From Candidatus Omnitrophota bacterium (GTDB lineage: Bacteria > Omnitrophota > Gorgyraeia > 2-01-FULL-45-10): 15,762 nucleotides of DNA. Shown one piece after another: positions 6,247 to 13,000 of the stretch (position 1 is its first letter; every line of letters starts with the position of its first letter). The stretch spans positions 1 through 15,762 of the forward strand of contig PLLI01000019.1 of assembly GCA_003140915.1 (NCBI GenBank), given 5' to 3'. The notes below the pieces were generated by a model. That model searched no databases and was not told the DNA's origin. It saw only the letters and a list, made by a program, of their open reading frames with translations. The translations under genes and the position numbers were made by a program.

Positions 6247-7922
6247 TACGCCAATCCTCCGCTCAGCATCTTGTTTATCGCTTCACCCGCAGGCACCATC
6301 GGGAAGACATTCTCCTCCTGCTCGATGTGGAAATCGAGGAAGACCGTGTTGTCTGTCTTGAGCGCCTTTTCGATCGCAGGCCTCACTTCGCTCTTCTTCG
6401 TAACCCTGATGCCGATAGCGCCGTAGCTTTCGGCCAATTTAACAAAATCTGGGCACATACTGCCCAGCGACGTATAGGAATAACGTTTCTTGTAGAATAA
6501 TTCCTGCCACTGCCTGACCATTCCCAGGTAGCAATTGTTCAATATCGCGACCTTGACCGGCAGTTTATTTATGACTGCCGTAGCAAGCTCCTGGATGTTC
6601 ATTTGTATTGAACCGTCACCGGCAATGTCGAAGACCGTTGCCTTAGGCTTGCCTATCTGCGCGCCGATCGCCGCGGGAAAACCATAGCCCATAGTCCCGA
6701 GCCCGCCCGAAGAGATCATCGTGCGCGGTTTGGTGAAGGTATAGAACTGCGCGGCCCACATCTGGTTCTGGCCGACCTCTGTCGTGATTATCGCCTCACC
6801 TTTCGTGGCCTTGCATATCTCTTCCAATATATATTGGGGACGGACCTTGTCGTCGTCCTTATATCTCAGAGGATGTTTCTTCTTCCAATCCTCGACCTGT
6901 TTCAACCAATCTTTCGTATCCGGCTTCTTTACTGCTTTATTCAACTGCTTCAAAATGGCCTTCGCGTCCCCGACTATCGGGATGTCGACGTCGACGGTCT
7001 TCGAAACGCTCGCCGGATCGATGTCAATATGGATGACCTTCGCGTGAGGCGCGAACGCCTCAAGCTTCCCCGTAACTCTATCATCGAATCTCGCACCGAC
7101 AGCTATGATAAGGTCCGATTCCATTATCGAATGGTTCGCGTAAGCCGTGCCGTGCATCCCGAGCATGCCGAGCGACAATTCATTGTCCTGAGGGAAGATG
7201 CCTAGACCCAGGAGCGTCGTCGTGACCGGTATGTTGTTGTCGATCGCGAGTTTCTTCACCTCTTCCGAGGCATCGGCAATGATGGCGCCGCCGCCGACGT
7301 AGAGTATCGGCCGCTTCGATTCCGAGATCGCCTTCGCGGCCCTCTTTATCTGTCCGGGATGGCCTTCGTAAGTCGGCTTGTATCCGCGTATGTCGACCTT
7401 ATCCGGATAGATGAACTCCGTCTCCTGGCCCTGGATATCGGACGGAAAATCTATCAGGACCGGCCCCGGCCGTCCCGTAGAAGCTATATAGAACGCCTCT
7501 TTTATGATCCGCGCGAGGTCATTGATATCCTCGATCAGGTAATTGTGCTTCGTGATCGGCCTCGTAATGCCTGTGATGTCGGCTTCCTGGAACGCGTCGT
7601 TGCCGATCAGGAATGATTTGACCTGTCCCGTGATCGCAACCATAGGGACTGAGTCCATGTAGGCTGTGGCGATGCCTGTAACGAGGTTCGTCGCGCCTGG
7701 GCCGGATGTCGCAAGGCAGACCCCGACTTTGCCGGTCGCCCGCGCATAACCGTCAGCCGCGTGCGCAGCCGCCTGTTCGTGGCGCGTCAGTATCAATTTG
7801 AGCGGCGCGTCGTAAAGCGCGTCAAATATGGGCAGGACCTGGCCCCCGGGATAGCCGAATATGATGTCGACTCCCTCTTTGCGCAGTGACTCGATCAGTA
7901 TGCGTGCCCCAGTCAGTTTCAT
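6246..7922 (-). CDS. ilvB: Acetolactate synthase, catalytic large subunit
   Basis: ThDP/FAD enzyme that joins two pyruvates, or pyruvate and 2-oxobutyrate, at the start of valine, leucine and isoleucine synthesis. The 558 residues show the three expected domains. The Pyr domain has catalytic Glu49 in [16 protein letters not shown]. The central FAD-binding domain spans about 190-330. The PP domain has the ThDP-Mg motif GDGS (435-438) ending in NN (462-463). Biosynthetic rather than catabolic type is indicated by the adjacent regulatory subunit. The ATG overlaps the ilvD stop as ATGA (4 nt), giving translational coupling. Confidence 0.95.
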   Translation of the reverse strand: MKLTGARILIESLRKEGVDIIFGYPGGQVLPIFDALYDAPLKLILTRHEQAAAHAADGYARATGKVGVCLATSGPGATNLVTGIATAYMDSVPMVAITGQVKSFLIGNDAFQEADITGITRPITKHNYLIEDINDLARIIKEAFYIASTGRPGPVLIDFPSDIQGQETEFIYPDKVDIRGYKPTYEGHPGQIKRAAKAISESKRPILYVGGGAIIADASEEVKKLAIDNNIPVTTTLLGLGIFPQDNELSLGMLGMHGTAYANHSIMESDLIIAVGARFDDRVTGKLEAFAPHAKVIHIDIDPASVSKTVDVDIPIVGDAKAILKQLNKAVKKPDTKDWLKQVEDWKKKHPLRYKDDDKVRPQYILEEICKATKGEAIITTEVGQNQMWAAQFYTFTKPRTMISSGGLGTMGYGFPAAIGAQIGKPKATVFDIAGDGSIQMNIQELATAVINKLPVKVAILNNCYLGMVRQWQELFYKKRYSYTSLGSMCPDFVKLAESYGAIGIRVTKKSEVRPAIEKALKTDNTVFLDFHIEQEENVFPMVPAGEAINKMLSGGLA

Positions 7923-9574
7923 GCCTCTAACACAGCTCCCTTCGCCGCCGAGCCGACCATTTTGGCATAACGCGCCAAGTATCCTTCCCGCTCTTTCGGC
8001 TCAGGGGCCCTCCACATCGATAAGCGCTTCCTGATCTCTTCAGCGCTCACCAAAAGTTCCAATTTCCTGGCCGGAATATCTATCTGTATCTCATCACCGT
8101 CCTGGACTATCGCGATGACGCCTCCGACTTGCGCCTCCGGCGAAATATGGCCGATGCACGGCCCTTGGGTCCCACCCGAGAATCTTCCGTCCGTAATTAA
8201 AGCAACATCATCGGCAAGCCCCATCCCGACAATAGCCGCTGTCGGCGAAAGCATCTCCCGCATTCCAGGCCCGCCTTTCGGCCCTTCGTAGCGGATGACG
8301 ACACAGTCGCCCTTCTTTATCTTATTGGCCATTATCGCAGCCATCGCCAGTTCTTCCGAATCAAAAACCTTGGCTTTGCCCTTGAATTTCATCATCACCT
8401 CGGAAACGGCCGTCTGTTTTATAACGGCCCCTTCCGTAGCAAGATTGCCTTTTAAAACAGCGATCCCGCCTTCTTTATGATAGGCGTTCTTGTAATCCCT
8501 GATAACATTCTCGTCGAGGATCTGAGCGTCATTGGCGATCTGGCTTATCATCTTCGAGCTGCAGGTCATTACGTCATTGAGCTGGTTCTTCATCCTCTTC
8601 ATTATTGCGGGAATGCCGCCTGCCGATTCGAGATCTTCCATGAAATGCTCGCCGCCAGGCAGTATATTCGCGATATGAGACGTGTTTTTCGAAATTAGAT
8701 CGAATGTCTCAGCCGAGATATCTATGCCGAACTCTTTCGCGATCGCGATAACGTGTAAAACCGTGTTCGTCGAACCGCCTAATGCCATGTCGATCTTGAT
8801 GGCATTCTCGAACGCCTCGCGCCTGCAAAGCGTCTTCGGCAATATGTTGCGCCTGACGAGGTTCACTATCCGCTCGCCGGATTCCTGAGCGATCCTGTCC
8901 TTCTTCGCTGAAACTGCCAAAGCAGTAGCGCATCCCGGAACGCTCATCCCGAGCGCCTCGGTCACACAAGCCATTGAGTTCGCCGTATAAAGTCCCTGGC
9001 AAGCTCCTGCACCCGGACACGCGCACATCTCGAGAGTGCTCAGCTCGTCCTGAGAAATGTCGCCCTTCCTGAAACGGCCGACCGCTTCAAACGTGTCTTT
9101 GACTAACGATAAGCGGCGGCCTTTAAGGTTCCCACTCATCATAGGCCCTGCAGTAACGACTATCGACGGTACATTCAGGCGTCCGGCAGCCATAAGCATG
9201 CCCGGTGTGATTTTATCGCAATTCGTTAAACAGACAAGGCCGTCAAAGCAGTGCGCCTTCATGATCGTCTCGACCATATCGGCTATTAACTCACGTGATG
9301 CAAGGGAATAGCGCATCCCGGTGTGGCCCATAGCAATGCCGTCGCAGATACCGGGTATGCCAAAGAAGAACGGCACCCCGCCCGCAGCAGCAATACCGCG
9401 CTCGATAAAGCGCTCTAAGCGGGCCATATGTATGTGCCCGGGTATAATATCGGTCCTGGATGAGGCAACAGCTATAAACGGCTTGGCCATATCCTCTTTG
9501 GATATGCCTGTAGCGTATAAAAGGCTTCTTGCCCCTGCTCTTTCAACACCCTTTTTGATTTTGTCACTTTTCAT
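7919..9574 (-). CDS. ilvD: Dihydroxyacid dehydratase
   Basis: Dehydrates 2,3-dihydroxy acids to 2-oxo acids in valine/isoleucine synthesis. The 551-residue Fe-S enzyme shows cluster cysteines in [10 protein letters not shown] (Cys119) and [11 protein letters not shown] (Cys192), and the late [10 protein letters not shown] motif. At the third cluster position it has PGHIH (45-49), as in the oxygen-labile [4Fe-4S] E. coli enzyme, not the PCN of [2Fe-2S] enzymes; this fits an anaerobe (inference). It is the first gene of the operon, with a GGGGG ribosome site (9584-9588) and a consensus promoter 30-60 nt upstream. Confidence 0.95.
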   Translation of the reverse strand: MKSDKIKKGVERAGARSLLYATGISKEDMAKPFIAVASSRTDIIPGHIHMARLERFIERGIAAAGGVPFFFGIPGICDGIAMGHTGMRYSLASRELIADMVETIMKAHCFDGLVCLTNCDKITPGMLMAAGRLNVPSIVVTAGPMMSGNLKGRRLSLVKDTFEAVGRFRKGDISQDELSTLEMCACPGAGACQGLYTANSMACVTEALGMSVPGCATALAVSAKKDRIAQESGERIVNLVRRNILPKTLCRREAFENAIKIDMALGGSTNTVLHVIAIAKEFGIDISAETFDLISKNTSHIANILPGGEHFMEDLESAGGIPAIMKRMKNQLNDVMTCSSKMISQIANDAQILDENVIRDYKNAYHKEGGIAVLKGNLATEGAVIKQTAVSEVMMKFKGKAKVFDSEELAMAAIMANKIKKGDCVVIRYEGPKGGPGMREMLSPTAAIVGMGLADDVALITDGRFSGGTQGPCIGHISPEAQVGGVIAIVQDGDEIQIDIPARKLELLVSAEEIRKRLSMWRAPEPKEREGYLARYAKMVGSAAKGAVLEA

Positions 9575-9603
9575 TTAGAGGTACCCCCATATAATGAGCT
9601 AAG

Positions 9604-9633
9604 ATTATATAATATTACGTCCTATGATGTCAA
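9604..9633 (-). promoter_or_regulatory. Consensus sigma-70 promoter of the ilvD operon
   Basis: On the minus strand, TTGACA (9628-9633) and TATAAT (9604-9609) are separated by 18 bp. Both hexamers are perfect. Transcription should begin near 9597, leaving a leader of only about 20 nt with no room for a T-box, leader peptide or attenuator. The promoter overlaps the degenerate tail behind the ORF6N stop. Confidence 0.85.
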
Positions 9634-9673
9634 ATGATTTAGGGGCGAGATAACCTACGAAGTCGCCGTATGT
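9605..9673 (-). pseudogene. Possible C-terminal remnant of an unknown gene
   Basis: In a frame different from ORF6N, 22 codons run from just after a TGA (9674-9676) to a TAA at 9605-9607, ending in GYLAPKSFDIIGRNII. The composition looks protein-like, but there is no start and I cannot name a family. It may be the tail of a gene whose front was replaced by ORF6N. The stretch also contains the ilvD promoter, so the resemblance may be fortuitous. Confidence 0.2.
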
Positions 9674-9927
9674 TCAGTAAAAGCATAGGGAGGGTATCTT
9701 CTGCCGCCATAACTTGAGGTGCCAATTTGGCACCTCAAACTCTCATCACCGGTCAATCTAAACATAAAATCCTCAGGGAACCTTTCAATATTTCGCCTAA
9801 CCTGTCTCGTTAACTGTTTGGTTTCAACCTCATAAAGCTCTGCTAAATCCTTATCCAGCATTACCTTTTTGCCTCTAATCATAAATATCTTATTCTCAAT
9901 CACTTCCTGCGGCACTAATTCATTCAT
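9655..9927 (-). pseudogene. ORF6N domain protein, C-terminally truncated
   Basis: The 90 residues match the ORF6N domain (PF10543), a KilA-N-associated putative DNA-binding domain of phage-related and mobile genes. Recognisable parts are EVIENKIFMIRGKKVMLDKDLAELY, VETKQLTRQVRRN, RFPEDFMF, then LRCQIGTS and GGRRYPPYAFTE. (The first motif spans residues 8-32.) Family members continue from YAFTEQGVAML for another 60 or more residues; here the sequence diverges at His86 and stops five codons later. The ribosome site GGGAGGGG before ATG 9927 is strong, so the fragment may still be expressed. Codons 64-71 form a near-perfect palindrome (see 9714-9738). Confidence 0.75.
9714..9738. repeat. 25-nt palindrome inside the ORF6N coding sequence
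   Basis: Arms TTGAGGTGCCAA (9714-9725) and TTGGCACCTCAA (9727-9738) pair perfectly around one base. It coincides in frame with codons 64-71 (LRCQIGTS). It shares the pattern GGTNNCAATTTGNNACC with the palindrome at 9973-9993. Confidence 0.85.
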
Positions 9928-9951
9928 TTTCCCCTCCCTTTATATTATTAC

Positions 9952-9963
9952 AGATTGCAATCT
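9952..9963. repeat. 12-bp palindrome upstream of ORF6N
   Basis: AGATTGCAATCT is fully self-complementary and lies 25 nt before the ORF6N start, between that start and the larger palindrome. It could be a dimeric operator. A 12-bp palindrome alone is weak evidence. Confidence 0.4.
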
Positions 9964-9972
9964 TATGCTTTT

Positions 9973-9993
9973 AAGGTCACAATTTGTGACCTT
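9973..9993. promoter_or_regulatory. 21-nt palindrome upstream of ORF6N, candidate operator
   Basis: Arms AAGGTCACAA and TTGTGACCTT pair perfectly around T9983. It lies 46-66 nt before the ORF6N start, where an operator would act. Its core differs from the intragenic palindrome at four positions, all as symmetrical compensating changes, so the symmetry itself seems to be kept. No T-run follows on either strand, so it is unlikely to be an intrinsic terminator of the giant gene. The rest of 9928-10074 shows nothing else I can name. Confidence 0.5.
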
Positions 9994-10074
9994 CAACATG
10001 CCCCTCACTATATAAGACGGGAAAATCGCCCATTTTGTTGCAAAGAATTTTAAAAAAGCTTGGAATTGAACAGA

Positions 10075-13000
10075 TTACGCGGCTATGAGGAGGGCTGTAA
10101 GCATATTATTGATTCTGAGCTGCTCATCCATATCTTTGGCAACTATAGGTTTCAGAATAAAGTGAAGACTCTCTACGAAAAGAATGGGGTTCTTTTTGAG
10201 TTCGGAAAGCATTGTTGAGAAATTTACCGGCTTCTCCGCCATGATACGGTATAACCTGTAGAATGATTCGCTGTCATCGTTCAAATATGCCCTGCCGATC
10301 CCGATCAGGCCTTCCAACTGAGCCAGTTCAAAACTAACCTTCTCAGGGCTTTTCGACGCAGGATCGATGAATATGACTTTGCCCTCGGCAGTTCGTAAAT
10401 GGTCTGTCGATCCTTTAATAAAAGGTAGGATGGTGACACTATCGCCGTCCGGCAAGTTCACAAGCTTCTCAATACTGCCAAACTCGACTTTATACGGCCC
10501 ATCCTTAGTTTTTTGCCGTATTAGTTGAAGAAGATTATTTTGCGCTGGATCGCTATAACCGTTCCATATTCTTATAACCGGAATCTTCTCAAAGACCTTC
10601 GCTTTTTTCGGATGCGTATAGACATAATCGACGATGTGCGCCCTCAGAATTTCAGGAGTAGCATCTTTCTCTTTACCCATGATATCATTCACGAGATTTA
10701 TCATATCCTGTGTATCGCTTGCCCGCGGCCCTTGCATCATATCTGTAAAGTAATATTTACCATCCTGTTCAAAGAATACTTCTCGAGACACAAGCGTCTT
10801 AAATATTTCTTCCTCTACTTCTCGCGGCGTAATCCCTTTCTCGCTCAACGCATCCGTCAGCCGCGCATCATCATCCCTTATTGCCTCGAGCATATCCGCC
10901 GGCGTCGCCGCAGTTTTCGCCGATGCAACATTCGCCGCTTCCGCTGTGACAGTAAGAGCACCAAGTTCTCTGAGCCTTGCCAAAATTATATCCGACAAAT
11001 CATTAATGTCTTCTCTATAGTTTGGCGCAAAATACGCTGACATCTTAGTGATCTGATAGGCTCCGGCAATAAGAGACGGCGCCACCAACCTGGATGCTAG
11101 ATTTTCCATTTGCCATTTTGATGCTGAATCATCAACAATAAGCGGATAACCCAGTAAACCAATATCTTTCTGGCCATGCTCACATCTTTCAAAAATTTCA
11201 TCTATTGTTTGACCACTTAACTTTGAACCAGCAGCCAGCTCACCATAAGCAGCCGCTAATTCTTCTCGGGAAGGAGAATTAAAATTATATCCGCTTATCG
11301 CCAGGTCAAAAATTGTTCTCATCTCTGGAAATTGCTCGAAGAAAGGAACGGCATCGTTGTTGGTCCATAGAACCAACCGGATACCGTGCGATTTCAGTTT
11401 TCGGAGCTGTTCTGTCATGCCTTCGCGAAGAACATACGATGCGCGTGGATGAGAGTAATACCGAATAGTCTCATCCAGATCGAATACAACGGTTACTTGT
11501 TCTGCCGCGATAGCTCTTTCACTGCGCACAAATTCAGGCTTTAATATACACTCCTTCCTCCCAAGGATCCTGACTTGCGTTGTTGTATGTGGATTCAGGG
11601 ACGTGTTAATTTGGGACACCGTATTGTCTTCCGCAGTTATAGTTTCCGTTTTGGTATTGAAAGGATCCCTGCTTAAATACGGCAGCATTTCGTTTCTTGC
11701 TGTCAAATATCCACTGGAAGAAACCAATTTATCGGCCTTAATCATATATATATTATCGCTATGTGAATCTATTGGCAGGGTCGCGACATGATCAAAGTTC
11801 AAATTCTGATATACCTTATTTGCCGGAATATTTTCTGCATTGGTTTGAAGGGCAATATATGTATTAGGTAATTGGCGCAAAGCCAAATGATTTAAAAGGC
11901 GCCGCGCTATTCCAAGTACCATAAATCTACGATCGGTACATAACCTGCGAATAAAAATATGTTTATGGCTTATATGTAACTCTTCGCTTGGGGCTTGATT
12001 ATACGCCAAGAGAATTGCTATTATGCCCCCAGCTTCATTTATGACGGCAAAACTATTCTGCCACTTGCCCGGATACTCCTCTAACAGTTTATCTTTATTC
12101 CAATAACTTCCAGGAACTTCGTTTACTAGCCGTAAAATATCTTCGCTATTATTATTCGCAAAGGTACTATCTATGGGAACTATTTGATATCTATCTCCAT
12201 TTATCATAATAATATCATTATCGATCTCTGCTAAAAGCAGATTTGCAGGGATCGTGTCGATTTGGGACATTACGCTGGTATCCGTCGTCACAGTTTCAGC
12301 CGCCACAACATCCGCCGCACCCGCCGCGGAGGGATTTTCCACCGCCGCGGTGGAAATCTTTGGAGTCGTATCACCGGCAGCGTTTGCAGTGGAACTTTCC
12401 GTAGGCTTTGCTGCAGACGCAGTCTTATACCTATCCGTTTCTGCGCCGACAAAAGGCACAAAGCGGACAGGCCCTAGATCTGTCCACTCCATATCGACCC
12501 TGCCAACATTGTCTCTCTTTTTAACACCGTACATAAGCTTCTGGCTCTCGCCCTGTTTTCCGCGCGGTAGTATAATTATGCCTCCGGTCTTAAGTTGATC
12601 TATAAGCGCGGATGGCACTTCTTCGGCCGCAGCTGTCGCAATTATGCGGTCAAACATCTCATCGGGAAACAATTTAGCTGTCCCGGTAGTATTTATTACT
12701 GTAACGTTATTCCTTTTGAGCTTTTCCAAGCGCTCAGCAGCTTGTGCCGCAAGGGATTCAACAACCTCAAGAGAATAGACTTGGCCGTGCGGCAGCATCG
12801 AGCCAAGGATAGCAGCCTGCCACCCCGAGCCGGTCCCGACTTCGAGCACCGTCTCATTTCCGCTTAAATCGAGCAGCGCCGTCATCTGGGCCACTAGGGA
12901 CGGCTGCGATATCGTCTGCCCTTTTCCTATCGCAATAGCCGTATCTATATATGTCAAACTCTTGAGCTTTTCAGGCACGAAATAGTCACGCCTGTTCGTT

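Noticed and set aside
9575..9604. T-box, leader peptide or attenuator before ilvD
   Set aside because: Only about 20 nt lie between the predicted start point and the ATG, with no hairpin or branched-chain codon run.
10020..10040. Terminator after the giant gene (GGGAAAATCGCCC)
   Set aside because: The stem is only three base pairs and there is no proper T-run.
12254..12598. Ala/Val-rich plus-strand open frame opposite the giant gene
   Set aside because: It is the antisense of the repeated Ala/Thr linker and methyltransferase end; the minus-strand domains are clearly the coding ones.
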